Source: Haemonchus contortus (taxonomy: Eukaryota > Nematoda > Chromadorea > Rhabditida > Trichostrongylidae). Taken from it: 64,000 nt of DNA. The notes beneath the pieces were generated by a model. The model was not told the DNA's origin and ran no database searches. It was given only the letters and a program-made list of their open reading frames with translations. Position 1 is the first letter of the stretch. The number at the start of each line of letters is the position of its first letter. Shown piece after piece: positions 1 through 13,700 of this stretch. The stretch spans positions 25,909,432-25,973,431 of the forward strand of contig LS997566.1 of the NCBI GenBank assembly GCA_000469685.2, read 5' to 3'. The translations under genes were made by a program, and so were the position numbers.

Positions 1-3000
1 GTTGGATATGACTTCCTATAGCAGGTTTGCTAGTGGGAAAATGCTTCTTCTTTTCGGGACGAGCTGCCTTATCACTTCCAAAGAGAGCTGATGGAAAGCT
101 AGGCTCCCACGGCTCATCGTTCCATTCTTCCACTTTGACTCCAGTAGTGTCTCATCCACACCTTCAATAATTCTCACTTTCTTCGGATACGATCGAGACC
201 GCATACATCTGTAACTGGAGCAGCGACTCGGCGAATGACAAGGCTGGTAGCCAGCTTATCGCTGACCAGAACCTCGTATATGGAGAAAGACCAGACCCTT
301 GCATATGAAGAAACCATGCTTTCTCTGGAAGCACGATCAGTCTGCAGCATTCTATCTAAGGCGTTGACAGTGTAGAGTTGTGTAGTACATGCGTTCTGTA
401 TTGTGCCATGAAAAATATGCTTCTTACCATTGTTCGTCACCTTTGCAGACCGTGAAGCTCTTCTCATAGTCATTGTGAAAACGCTAGTTTCGGGGTAACG
501 ACCCTATTGTGGGTAAACGCTTTTGGGTTAGACAGACTCGCTCATTCATATTTTTCTTGTGAACAGGAACTATATTCCCTCCAAAATGCTACACGACCCT
601 TACCGTATAGAAGGTCGTAATTAAACCTGGTCAAAAAATGTGAGAAATCGTCCCTAAAACTTTTCTCTCTTTAACAGTATTGCGGTCACAGTGTTGCAGG
701 AGGATGAACCATGATCAACGGAAAGGAGTTGTTTTTTGGGCTGAGCTGAGATTTTTCAGGACATCGTGATGGGACCTACTGGCACTTATATGCATTTCTA
801 TAGGTTTTTAGCCCTCTTAGTGCAAGTTAACGGGATACTGAACAAAAGTGCAGAAAGAAGATAGGATTACCGTGAGCGCGAATATACGTCTGCGGATGAT
901 CTACCTTCAGCGCCATCACTATCACCTCACCAACCTAGCTTACCTAACCTTGCCGAGCTTCCCCCCCTCACTGTTAGTATCTCAGTTTGCTCTGCATTTG
1001 CAAATCACTCTCCTTATCATGATAATCGTAATAACAGGAAGTTCTGCGAACGAGTAGACAAACAAACAAGATGAGCTTATTGACTCATCAAGCCATTGGC
1101 TTTCATATTAGAGAATTACTACCATGAAGTATACTGCAATGTGCAAGGTCAATGTAATTAGTGCGCAAGCATTCGCTCAACATACTAAGCAGGAGCGAGA
1201 ATCTGGTCCGACTCCCTTGACTCTTCCCGTCGCCGTATCCTCAAACCACTGCCATGGGTCATGAGGGATAGAAACGATGCAACTTTTAGCTTGACCATAT
1301 GATCATGCTCACTCCATCACCTGCCTTTGAGAAGCATCTTATGTTTTTTCGGAATAGAGGAAATTTCACGATTTTTATCCCTTGAGAACTTCAAATTCAT
1401 TTTTTCTGCAGAGTCCGTTCTATCTTAGGAAGGGCATGTTTCGTGTGCTTCCCCGAATTCTGGTGTTGGACGAGTCTTTCGAATGAAAGGGTTTCAATTT
1501 TTTCTATCGCTATATATCCCATGCGTAGAAAAAACACTTGAATAGAAGAACATGAAAGATTTATGGACCAACGAGATAGTTTTGGAGCTATGTAGTGATG
1601 TTTTGAAGCGGATTGCTACCGAATCGACGTCGTTTTCTCGTTGTCTCCAATCGAAGGGCATTCGCCTTGTACTATGATGCTGTCGTATTAATCATCCATC
1701 TTTCAGACTCAGCTCTGTTCATTTATCACCCTCACATAGAACAAAGTGGAAGAAGGCTCTTTGAAAGACAGAGGTTTGTGTTGGATTTCTTCCATCTCTT
1801 TTTGTTGTTTCTTACGAATTGAAAACTGTGACTGCCAATCATTTCAAATGAAAGCACTCCAAATGAAAGCATTAGGAAGAAATGGTGGAGATCGAGGGTC
1901 CAATTGATGGTAAATAAAAGAAAGTACAGTAATAATGTCTTTTAAACAATACGAGGAACCACACCACTCCTATTTCATGTCCTCATGAAAGTTGTAGCTC
2001 TCAGAAACGAAAGCTAAGTAGGATGCATGCGCTCGAGGGCTTGCGACCTGTTTGGCTTTTATTTTCGGAAGGTATTTTAGTCAAAACAATGTGTCAGGAA
2101 CACCATAGGAGCGAATACATCGCTCCGATCTGCTCGTAAAATGACGGACAACTAAGGCCTCAGAATGAATGGAATTCCCTGCCTCTGACCAATTTTCCCG
2201 ATTGAGCCAAGCACTCGGCTTTCACCCAGAAAACGGAATCAATTGCTCACATGCATGTTTGTATTTAGCCAGAGAATGGAATGAATAGGCAGCTTGAACC
2301 GGGTTTCCTCAGAAGGGATTCGAGCGTTTTAAGCTGATTATCAGTTCACTAGCAAATGAAGAAAAACACTCGAAAACGCAGGTGACCAGAGCAGACACCT
2401 AACCCAGACGATCACAAATCACTTGAATTTATTAGTTCTGAAGGATAAAGGGCAAAGTTTTCAGCGTTAATGAACGGCGTGATAGTGTGCGCCAAGTGAG
2501 CGGCGCTCATTCGTATGTAGTGGCGTCCGAGCGAATATTCGCCCCACATAATGATTTGGGTGGGTCAACCGACCGCCCTACCAGATTGTTCCAGTACCAA
2601 CTTACTTAGTCCATGTGTGCGGTGCACTTGTTTGACATGAACATTAAGAGTGCTCTAATCCATCCGCGATCACCGTGTTCATAGGCTCCTTTGAGCTTTG
2701 AGAACATTCGTCCATATTTGTTAATGTGAACAGAACAACAGAGCAAATGACAACTTTCCTTTCTTCACTTGAGTTCACTTCAGAGACTCTAGGCTACGAA
2801 GTAGGGACGGATGGCTCGTTCCTTTTGCACATGCATGCATACTCTGGGAATGCCCCGGATACGCCCGAGCCGAACAAGTCTTTCACCCTCTTTCGAAGGC
2901 TGTATAGGTTATGCACAGCTCAACGTGTGCAAAAACCATCTTTAACGTGGGTGCTGCCTAGTTATGGGCTTGGTGGAACGAAGTATCTGCTGTTGCAAGG

Positions 3001-4694
3001 CTGATTCTCTTAATTAAAATTTTTTAGTTGAAATTTTCACAGTCAAAAAATCCCACAAAAGTCACCTAACGTCGTCAGTACCATGTGCCAAGATGATTTC
3101 AACATCTTCATTACGATATCGGGAGTTATCGAGAGTTTCCTACGATACAGAAGGTTTTGTTCGGCAAACTTCGCTCAGTCGAAGGGACGAAAACTTGAAC
3201 TTTGTAGTGGAACTTCGGAGCCACTATTGAAGTTGAAAATGTAAGATTGATCAGAGTAACGCGCTAATGATCTAATGATGTTCAGCCAGTATGGGAGAGG
3301 GGACGTGGGACCTTCCGTATCCATCTTCCAATTTTTTCGGTCCTGATTACTCGTTGATTTATTCGTCTGACCATTAGGTTTCGCGTCACGGTTTTCAATT
3401 TCAACTTAGCTCCATCAAATAGCCTTCATTTGCATATATGAGAGCACTCATCCAGGGTTCTCATTGAATTTACCTTTATTGTGGAGACTGAGGTCAAGAA
3501 AGGCTTTCGAATGCCCACAACGATTTGATCCCGGTGTATGGGGATACCTGGTGTTCAGAAAATAGTACCTACGCTCTCCTGGTCTAGTTAGATCCATAAT
3601 CGCTATTCTGTCCCTTCAGAAAGTCCCAAACTTTTCGTAGAAGAAGTTACCGAAGCATCTGCTGGCCAGCACATTCTATAAAGTCGTAAAAAAGAATATA
3701 AAATGAAGAACGCAACAATATGTATAGTGCAATATCACTTTGAATGAAGCTTGCACGTGAGAAGCTCTTCGCCAGCCAGCCTTCTGATACTTCCCGGAAT
3801 AGGGTTTTCCAGAGTTTTTTGAACGTCAACAGTGTGTGTGCGAGTGTAGAGCCGTTCTGGTGGAAAACCTGCTCAAGCGAGCACTCTCTATGCTGCCTTT
3901 GCATTCATAATATCATTTCCATGAAACTATGTTTATTTGACGTCCTTCATCCCGTATGAATCTTGAGCTACGCTCATTCTTGTGCTGAATCACCTACACT
4001 TGATGACCAGAGTCAAGTTCTCTTGGGATAATTGAGAGTGGATCAGGGAAGTTGGGAGGGGATGTTGTTCAGATATAGATAGAAGTGCAACGAAGCTCCT
4101 AAGTCCCGCCTCCGTTTGAAGCCCTCCTCATGCTTGCTGTGTCTCTTCGATTCCCGGCTTTGAGTCATCTTTCATTTCATTTCTTCTACCAATTCTCTGC
4201 CCATTAATTTTTCCTGAGATCATGAAACTTTGAAAATTTATTCCGGATCATTTATCATTTTTTTTTCAAAAAGATGATTTACCATCCGAAGAGACGTAGT
4301 GAAAATAAGTCGATACAATAGCTTTCGTTGAGAAAGTGGGTAGATTCGCCGTCCTTATGAGTAATTCTCCTTAGAATGGCATTAAAGGCTAATCATAAAC
4401 TTTCATGACTCTGAATTCGTTCACGCAATGCCCTTGAAGGGCGTGTCATAGGCGGAAGTTGGCCATTTGATGAACTTCCGATGGTTTCGGACTTAGCTAT
4501 TTAACAGATACAGTGACCTCAAAGGGACATATCTCACAAACGGAAATGTTTCTTCTCGTATAGGGCAATTCCTCCCACTTAAGGCCAATTTGATATGGAA
4601 GCATATCTGGGTCACATCTCCTATTATCGTGGTAGAGGTTGGAGAAAGCTCAGACGTGCATGAAGTATCGCAAAACGTTTCTATAGTATTGTGT
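1..4694. other. Gene-poor stretch, nothing recognised
   Basis: No conserved domain, repeat pair or convincing splice-bounded exon was found. Two overlapping minus-strand open frames (about 174-473 and 16-204) lie in adjacent phases and could be joined by an intron or frameshift. Their translation resembles nothing I know, so they are not called as a gene. Confidence 0.4.
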
Positions 4695-5196
4695 TAAAGG
4701 CACAGTTCACAATAAAAATGTTTTTGAGATTTCCCTACAGTATGATTTCGAGACTCCCCGTTATACCGTACCTGCCGTTACAAGGGTGAAAAAAGTCATG
4801 GATAGGGGTCAATAAGGGGCCAGAAATTGTATCGTGTGAATGACACACTCATCGTGGACGAGTTTCAACGGCTTTATAGAGGCTGCAGTATCTCAAGAGG
4901 CTCCCTTGTAGAGAATCCAACAACTTGTCATAACCCATGGCGACATTGAAAGGAAGTTTCGGACAATTTGGCTTGAGCCATCTGATTGCGCGATGGTAGC
5001 AAGTTAAATCTCGTCCAAACACTCCTTACATGCCATTACCGTCACGGTGATCTCATACAACCTTCACTTCCACTAGTATTAAAAGCCTTGAAGGAAGTTT
5101 TTCTCGTTTTCTTCGCTACCGCTGTACTCCTCTACATCAACGCTTTCACTTTCTACCTAAAAGGAGTACCTCAAAATTATCGTGAACTGTGCCTTC
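4695..5196 (+). repeat. AAAGGCACAGTTCAC-family inverted-repeat element, copy 1
   Basis: The left end TAAAGGCACAGTTCAC and the right end GTGAACTGTGCCTTCAA are inverted repeats. The interior matches the copies at 7664-8147 and 17701-18218: a block about gagatttcc near the left end, a block about cactttct, and a TACCTCAAAATTATCG block just inside the right end. It has no coding capacity. It looks like a MITE of about 0.5 kb; the superfamily is unresolved because target duplications are not clear. Confidence 0.75.
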
Positions 5197-7663
5197 AATA
5201 TCTAATCTGATATTAATGTCTAGAACTAAGCTTGCTTATGTAGACCTCTACAAAAGGGCTGCGCTCAGAAACTTGCAGATGCGCAGCCAAGGGTTGATAG
5301 GTGGGAAAGTTAGATGGCATAGATGCGCAAGTTTGAAGACATTGCGCTGCGGTAAATATTTCGAAGTATAATTGGAGGAGGCAGTATCCAAGGAAGAGCT
5401 TCCTCGTAGCAGTGTAGGTGGAAAAAAGGTCAAGTATTTTGTGTGCACATCTCACACTTGATTAGGCATATCTCGAAGTTGTTTTGAGCTGTACTGATTG
5501 GAACGAAACCTTCCTCAACTTCATGATCGATTTGAAGCTCTCATTTGGATTGACTTTGAATAACCTCGCGTAAGAATGTCCGGAGCGAAGTGAAAGGATC
5601 CTGGTCCATCGCCCATTTGACAGCACTGCTATTTCTGTATTTTGTTTCCTGACTATTATGGCCAGCCCATATTACGCATAAAGTATTTTTAACTACATAT
5701 ATTCTTACTTTAACACAAAAGTAAGTTCCCAAACGTTAGAAGCTCCGCCATTCTTCCATTTTCTCACGCGGGAGAGGTTTTAAAAACTTTCGGCTCTTCA
5801 CGAAATTCGATTATCCCCCAAAATGGTGAATCGCTGGAGTAAAAGGTTCGCTGAGCTCTCTTGCTTCTCCCCTCGAGTACCTATTGCTCACTTTTCACCC
5901 ACACCCATACTGGTTCCGCTTTGGAAACCTCTTGGATTCTAACACCTTTACAGAGGCATTTTTGATTCTGGTGAACGTAGACATCCATGTTATGAGAGTC
6001 CATCTTTCCATTCCATCTGTCATGTAGCCTACTATAGAAATATCATAACTAATTCGGTTTTTTTTTCGGAAGGACGACTAGTTGTGGGCCAAAATGCTTA
6101 TTTTTGAACCGGGTGCGAGCTCATACTTGTGCTTCGAAGGCACCATGCCCTCTTATATTACCTAGAACTCTTGGACTAACCGGTGGTAGAATATCAGTGC
6201 CCACGGGCAGCGTCGTGAGCTTTCTAGCCCATATCGACAGTGAACAGCGGAGCTGCACGTGTTTGATGCTAGCTTTTGACGCTTAGCCACTTCAAAACAA
6301 GGTTCAATTTGTCCTTCCTCTAATCCGTGCAAGATCTATAATTCACAAAGCGTGTCTGGTGGCGTGTGCGTGCGTTGTGGGTAAAGGGGTGGATGGGGTG
6401 TGGGTAGTGCAAGAAGCGGATAGGTGGATGATATAGGCGGCAGAAAAAAACACGTTGATAAGTGGAGGGGAGTGATAGCAGCTGATACGCGCTGACAAGA
6501 GCCAGAGCCATTGGATTTGTCATGCCTTTTTGTTAATGGCAAAGCTCGGCTTTTTGTAAGTGATGGAGGTGTGAAGGAATGATCACTAATAGAAGCCGAT
6601 AACAGGAAAACGGCTATTAAAAGACTTTGGGTAGAGAGGTTACTGAATGTGTTTTTCCCTCGAATGTTCCGGCATTTATCGGGTGATGAAGGGTTGCTGA
6701 AAACACTTACTGGTTGCAGTGAGGGCTGATAAAAAGTCTTAGACGGCAAAAACAGTAGGCTCCGTCAAGCCCTTAGACCTTTAGTGCCGAAAGAAGAATA
6801 ATGCCGCCCTGGTAGATGATATAGGGTGTGACGGGATCGAGGATGTCTGGTGACGGGAAGTGTTTGCTGGTGAACGGGAGGAACCGGCGCCAAATCGAAG
6901 ACAGTGCATTTGTAGGCCTTTGCTCAAAGAAGTCAACTCGGCTCCATTTTTTTTTACCTCAGTTGATTCTGGATTTCTATGGAAAGGGGGCAAAGCTTCG
7001 AAGTGAGCCTCATTCAAAGTTTTTGTCGTACAAATCACATAGGACATATTCGGTTCTGATTGCTTCTGTATTTCTGACGTCTTACAGCAGGGTACAGCGT
7101 TTTCCTGGTGATTCATAATTGCAATAATTTTTCTACTATAAAATTTTAAAAGTTGCATGTTTCAGACTTTAACCGTCACGAACGCCAGTTCTTTTCTTCT
7201 CCTGAAGGACCTATGGAGAACTTATGACAGGATCGATTGGTTTTCATGAACATTGACAAATTATCGGAAGATACAGATTTTGGAAGAGTAACCGATTTTT
7301 CAAAATTGCTTGTGCCTTCATATCGATTATATTGGAAACCCTCTTTTCCCTTCATGAATTTCCAGACAAAGCATACCACCTTGAGCTTAACTTTCGAAAA
7401 GAGGCCGCGGCTGGTCCAACGATGCTACGGACGAAGGTTGGGATAAACAGTGGAAGATGAATATTGGAAAAACCAGCGGCTCAGAGGTTGTACTAATTAA
7501 AGATGGTGTGGGGCGCTTGGCATGCCCTGGAATAAATTGCTTAGGCAGTTGCTGAACCCTGTGAGGTATCCTTGGGGGACAACACCGTTCCTATGTTCAA
7601 GCAGCGAAAGCTCGATGTGGTCCTCCAGCATATCATGAAACTGAGCGAGCGGCTGCTGCTAGT
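5197..7663. other. Intergenic, nothing recognised
   Basis: No gene is supported. The longest open frame (minus strand, 6336-6749) is driven by a G/T-rich low-complexity patch at about 6355-6440 and reads as Ser/Pro/Thr-rich peptide. Confidence 0.4.
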
Positions 7664-8147
7664 TAAAGGTACAGTTCACAGTAAAAATAGTTTCTGAGAT
7701 TTCCCCACAAGATGAATTTGAGGCCCCCGCGTGTACCATATCTGGCACTATCAGATCGGAAAAAGGCCTACATAGTTAGGAGTTATAAAAGCTCAAAGAC
7801 TGGCCCGTGTGTATCCTCGGACGAGTTTCACTGACATGTAAAGGCTTCACGGATCACAAGGAAACCCATGTAGGAAGTTCGACAGTGAAAGACAGTCTTG
7901 TACAGTCCGGTCTTGAAGTAGTCTGCCCTTGCGAGACCTGAAATCACGTCCGAATACCCCTTCCGCGTCACTTCCGTCATGGCAATCTCGTCCTACCTCT
8001 ATTTACCCTGTTTTTGAGAAGCCATAATTGTCTCGAAATCGGCGAATTCTCACGCTTTCTTCACTACCGATGAGCTATTCCCTATCTATACTTCCGCTTT
8101 TCGAATAAAGACGGGTACCTCAAAATTATCGTGAATTGTCCCTTCAA
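7664..8147 (+). repeat. AAAGGCACAGTTCAC-family inverted-repeat element, copy 2
   Basis: The left end is TTAAAGGTACAGTTCACAG and the right end is CGTGAATTGTCCCTTCAAC, with several mismatches in the terminal repeat. The interior is collinear with copies 1 and 3, including GAGATTTCCCCACA near the left end and TACCTCAAAATTATCG near the right. Non-coding. Confidence 0.75.
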
Positions 8148-8520
8148 CCAGCACGACACGGGGGAACTTCTAGATGAAGACAGGGCTTTTCTTTTGAGAG
8201 TCTAGGGTTTTTTCCTTCTGATCATGCTATTCGTATGCAGGGGTATTCTTCAGATACGTTTTTTGCGCTTTTACCCTTCGGTATTTCCCTCTATTTGCAA
8301 TGCATACGTAAATTTCATCACATTAAAGTTTGATTTTAATTCTGCAGAGTAATGCATGGCGCACCTTGTACATATGCGGCTGATACTATCATCTCGGGAA
8401 TGGGATCGCACGTCTTCAGTTCATGCCAAAGAGGCCTTCTATGACTGAAATCTTAATAGTCAGCCAAGAGACGATGATGGAAAAGCCTTGACAAAGTCGT
8501 TAAGTCTGCTACCCATCCTA

Positions 8521-9042
8521 CAATAGCGCTTAAGAGTCTTCGGTGAAATGGTTCTTCAGCCGCACTTTTCAGTGGTAACTCTTTCCCTATTGGACCTAAT
8601 CATGCGAAATTTCTATATTTGGAGCTTGGGTGTATTGTGAATATTTACCACTATTAACCTGCAATCTGATCATGTTCTAGATATTCCAAAGAGCATGAAA
8701 ACAAAGTCGACTGAAAATACAGATGATGGTCTTTCTGGAATCTCCTTTTTGTCCTGTCTTAAGTGTACGAGCGGTAATGCCGAACATAGCAGATGAAAAA
8801 AACGCACATAAGATGCGAATAAGTGCAGCTGTCAACAACTTTGGTTTTAGCAAAATCTGTTACCGCAACAAACACCTTGCTCTATCTGTGGATATTGCAG
8901 CTTTGCAGTCGAGTAGTGTTGGGTAGGGTGATATATGATCTAGTTAAACATATCCAAATTTCGCGCGATTTGGTCCACTAAGAAAAGAGTTATAAACGAA
9001 AAGGCGTCAAAGCATTTCACCAAAGACTTTTGAGCGCTACTG
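8521..9042 (-). mobile_element. Tc1/mariner-type MITE, 522 bp, copy 1
   Basis: The ends are CAATAGCGCTTAAGAGTCTT and its inverted partner ending TTTTGAGCGCTACTG, flanked by TA on both sides (8519-8520 and 9043-9044). A second copy of 523 bp in the opposite orientation is at 14475-14997. There is no transposase frame. A TA target and inverted ends fit a non-autonomous element moved by a Tc1/mariner transposase. Length and content match the other copy end to end, so this is a defined family rather than chance similarity. Confidence 0.88.
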
Positions 9043-9044
9043 TA

Positions 9045-10748
9045 TCTGGATCTGGAGAAGGAGTGTAATTGCCTATCCCGATGACTGCTCTGCAAACGGC
9101 TCGAAAGGCGTAATTAAGAGTGATAAGTGAAAGATGGTCGAGCATTCTTCACGGCTCAGTAAAAGTAATAGGCTTAACGAATGAGATTCAATAAGGATTA
9201 TCTTCGAATCCAATACTCTTCTTTACAGCACGCCACCAAAAAAGTATTTATCGATGGATAGCGAAGACGATCCTTCATTCTGACGGCATTGTGTTCAGTA
9301 TTGGATAGCGGAGAAGAGGGCGAGAGAGTGCAGGACGGCCTGGAATTAACCTACCTGTCGAAGGTAGCTCATTCCAATCCGTGAAGGCACGCTTAGAAGC
9401 GGCATGAATAGAGTGGAAGAAGTACACTGGTACCCTCCGCCATCAGCAATACTCCAGGAAGCTTAGAGGAAAGATAGAGAAAACCTTGGTTTCCCCTGGA
9501 TGCGACACGGCAGCGGGTGCTAGCTCTCCGGCGAGAACTATGAAATACCGTCTACTTTTCCAAAATGACTAAGTTGAGTTGGCTGGTTAAGGAGCGAAGA
9601 AGTCAGTATGTAAGTCAAGCACAATCACACAAGCAGCGCCCCTCCGAAGTTGAAAGAGAGAGAGCAACACCTCCAAAGGCGTGAAAACGTCCTCGGAAGG
9701 TGGTCACAAAGTCATCCATGTAAATAAAGCAGTGAATCTTCGAGTGCAGGGGGAGCCATCTCTAGGAGTCCCAAAGAATGGGTGGCGGGTGACGTGAGAA
9801 GAAGTTATAGATTGAAGGAATCGGCGACGACTAACAGCAAACACCATCTTTGCAACGGCGCGAAACTCTACCCAGAAACAAGCAAAAAGAACTTATTTAT
9901 CTCTCTCCTCTCGTCTGTATTTTTTCCAAATACACGCCTCTTAATGAGAGGTGAAATACGCCCTAGAAGAAAATCAAATTTCACCTTTCAATAGGAGTAA
10001 AAAGTAGCAAATAGCGACTAGCTAAGCTGCTGGACCTCCACGAACAATCCAAAGAACAACATGCGAGCTAGATGTCACACATGGAAGAACGCTATAGTAA
10101 CGCCTTGATTCCACGATGAAGAGATGATTGATGCTGTGGTCCCTACCCCATTCACGGTAGAAGATTACAAAACGAAATTGCGAAGGAAAGGAAGGGGAAG
10201 ATTTGGATTCCCAATGGATGGATACAGAGAGTCTACTACTGCCGCAGGCCGTGGGAATTCGGGGACAAGTTCCGTTACCCCAGCGACACCCACTCATCTG
10301 CCCGTGACTACAAATTCAGTCTAGAAACTTCCCATTAGCTGAGCTACAAGACGGAAAGACTTGCAACTTCTACCTCATAATGCCATGCCTCCTTCATTTG
10401 CTTATTTCGGGAGGCGGGCAGTTGTATCGGTCGTGGTCAGTGATTTCACTGCATCTCATACCTTTTAACTTCTTCACTACTGCTATTCTTTGACAGAATG
10501 ATCAAAAACATATCTGATTAGCTATCAGTCATTGTGTGCTGCTTGGTGTAATCAGCCACAGATGAGAAGGTGAAGAATACGAGCATAGTTCGTAGTACTA
10601 CATAAATAAATAGCTTCAATTATAAATAGATATATCTCAGAAACAAACAGCTTCAGTTATTGATCTTCTTTACCTAATTCAATTTTAATGTTTGAGGAGA
10701 CTTTTGCAGACGTTCGCTTTATCAGTGGCATGACTCTAAAAGATTTAG
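9045..10748. other. Region upstream of the GPCR gene
   Basis: No conserved exon is seen. It presumably contains the promoter and 5' leader of the GPCR gene starting at 10749. I could not identify a core promoter or a trans-splice acceptor with confidence. Confidence 0.4.
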
Positions 10749-13700
10749 ATGTCTTCTGAGGACTGTTCACGTAACGAGAGCTATGACTTTGCTCGCTATG
10801 CAGTTATCGTCTACATTGGTACTCCAATAGCATTGGCCGGTGTCGTCTGCAACTGCATCCTCCTGGTGAGATCGCTTTAATTCAAGACGGATTAAATGGA
10901 TTTTGCGGTGATTCCTCAAAGCTCGCAACAAGTCATCATTAGTGATTAACACAAGATTCACAACATGAAATGGAAGACGGATTGTAAGGAACAACTTGTC
11001 TTGTCTTCCTGGGTCCTAGCTTCAGAAATGCTCAATGATAGTGTACTTTTCAGCGGCTGTTCTCCAAATGTCGGTCTAGAAGATCGCCAACGCTCTATTT
11101 GCTGGTTCTCGCAATATTTGGTGAGTCTTCTCTTCCTCATGTGAATTAGTAAGGGGATTCATAAGACTCCATGTGCAGAATAGTGAAGCACTTCTTTCAC
11201 TCACCGTTGATCATATCAGATCTTCTCATGGATTTGCTGTACATACCGTTTTTCACGGTCGATGCGCTTGCAATCTACCATCAGAACGAATTTCTTTACC
11301 ATACGTGGCATGTATACGCAATGTTGGTCTTTGGTACGAGTCGAATGGGTAAGACTTCAAGTCTAGGCAATTGCTTCCTTTTAATGAAATCCCATCTTAA
11401 CCAGATTCCTTATACCATTTTGACCAGATTCCAGTCGAATTGCTTATACGATTCGCCATTCAATTTTCTGTTCGACCACAGGGACTGCCTTAATTTGTCT
11501 ACCTCCCTGAAGAAATGTAGCTTATGCTTGCTCATGGAACGACGTCTTCTGAGTAGTCATCAGCTCTTCCTTATCTTAGGGAGCAATAGCCTCTCCAAAG
11601 CGTCAAAGTGTCACAGTGAAGCCCCTAGCCCTGTTCGATTTCTAAAATTTTCTCTTCCGGTTAAAAGCATCTGAATATCTATTGACACAATCCCAGCACG
11701 AACCTATGTAACTCGATGTCCGTGGTACTTTGGTCCAGTTCTTCTGTCATAACCCATCAGCCCTCTTTCAACTTCAGTTCAATTCGCCTCTACATATATG
11801 GTCTTGTGTGCAACAATGGAAAGATTTATTGTGGTCGCAGAAATTCACTCGCTTCAGTCGCTAGTGAGGTAAGAGCTCAAAATACTTCTGACTCCTTTAC
11901 TCTTAGAAAAGTGTTTCCAGGGAGAACGGGCGTTATCTCACAATAGGCGTTGTTATCCTCTGTGTTCTTGCCCTCCGAGTCCCGGCGTTTTTTGAGTACA
12001 CGATCGCCTTTCGACCTGAGTGCCCGATTTATATGGTGAGGGTGACATTCATTTCCTTATCCTTCTTTTCTCGGAATTTTAATCGAGAAGTATTCGCAAA
12101 AAAGGAAACAAAAGGTTTCTGAGAACTATGCTGAACAATAATGAATCAGCAAAAATCGTAATATCTAATAGCGTAACGACCACAGAGTTTTCACACCTAA
12201 CAAGATCTGTTCGCGCCGAGGTACGAAATGACCTTAATCGTTCGAAAGTACGGAATCGGTCACCGCAGAATTTTTACAGACATGATAGCATGTCCAATCT
12301 TGGATAGGGGAGCGAGTGAAGGAACAACTTACCAATCCAGTGAAAGATAGCAGTTACGCAAACGCTGCCGTCAAGAATCCATATATACGTAGATGATCGT
12401 TCCAATTGCCCTTCAGTGACTGACGATGGGTGCAGTGACTGTTCGGTCAGGACGACAAATGAAAGCCATATTGGCCTCGTAATACCGATGCTCCGGATTG
12501 CTCTTCGTGCTCTCGGCGGCTTCGTCCAGAACCGCTGCACTTCCTTCAATTGACGATCTTATTTATCGCTTCTCTGCATAGCTTGGCATCGAGCTTTACC
12601 TGATGATTGACTGTAGTTGTTCAACGCTTCGAGAGTCTTTACAAAGAAGCCTCTCCCGCCAACTTGTACACTTCTACTTTCCTAGCACTATCGTGAAGGT
12701 GCTCAACTAGTCGTTGTTTGTCTGATCGACGTTGTCTATATCGGCATTTCCCTATAAAATTGCAATGGAAGCAAAGTGATCCCTTCCGATGACAGTGTTG
12801 AGGCTTTGTTTTGTGAACTTTGCAGACCACTCTCTTTACTCATTGCAAACAGCATCTAGCTTGAAGAGAACGGCGCATGAATCTCGTGCAGAAATTCAGA
12901 ACACCAGCGAACTTTCGATGATTATGTGATCATTTCCACCATGGGGCTGTCTACTATGTAGGTGGCTCCCAAGTCGAAGGCGGATGAAATGGCTTCTTCA
13001 ACTGCGAATCACAAAAATGGGTAGTGTAATGGATTGACATGATGGATGCGGAGAAATTCCCTCCAAGACAAGACACCTTAACTGCCGACGCCCATGCTGC
13101 CGCACAGCGTTCCCTAATTTCTACGTCAAAGAATGGAAGTTAGTGTTCGTGGGAGGAAGAACGGACGCTACTTAAAATTGAATTCTTTCCAAACTGTTCA
13201 TTCTGAGGCGCAACATTCCATATTCCTTTTGCGCTTGACTGTTCTCATTGCTTGGCATTATAGATGGGTTTGCAAGACAGTGCAGTTTCAAAAATAATTT
13301 AAAGTGTGCGCCCAACGAAATCGCGTTTGTTCTTCACCTATCTGCCTTATCCATATCCGTTACAGAGCTATGACTACGTACCTTTACTGGCCGGCTGGGA
13401 GCACTATCAAATATTCAACTTCTACGTGATGACCGTAAGAGTTCTCTATCACGTTCATTTGCTTTCGATGATGTGCCTCTCTCATTGAATGCTCCTCTTA
13501 CAGGTGTTGCACATCTTTGTCCCCTTTGCCATCCTGGTGATACTGAACATTTCGATAGTCGTGCTGACGAAGCGAAAACTTCACGGGGTCAGCTGGGCAA
13601 TGGCCACACTTGTCGACATGCCGAAAGTGACTGAGTTGATAAGAAAAGGTTTGTCTGTTCCGCAATTATGAAACGATTTCCGTTATGCGATCACATTTTT

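Noticed and set aside
6336..6749. 137-codon minus-strand frame rich in Ser, Pro and Thr
   Set aside because: It is produced by G/T-rich low-complexity sequence on the opposite strand and has no motif or splice support.
11171..11674. 167-codon open frame as an independent gene
   Set aside because: Only 11220-11348 is coding, as GPCR exon 3; the rest runs through the following intron.
12274..12830. Minus-strand frames in GPCR intron 5
   Set aside because: No recognised motif and no splice partners.
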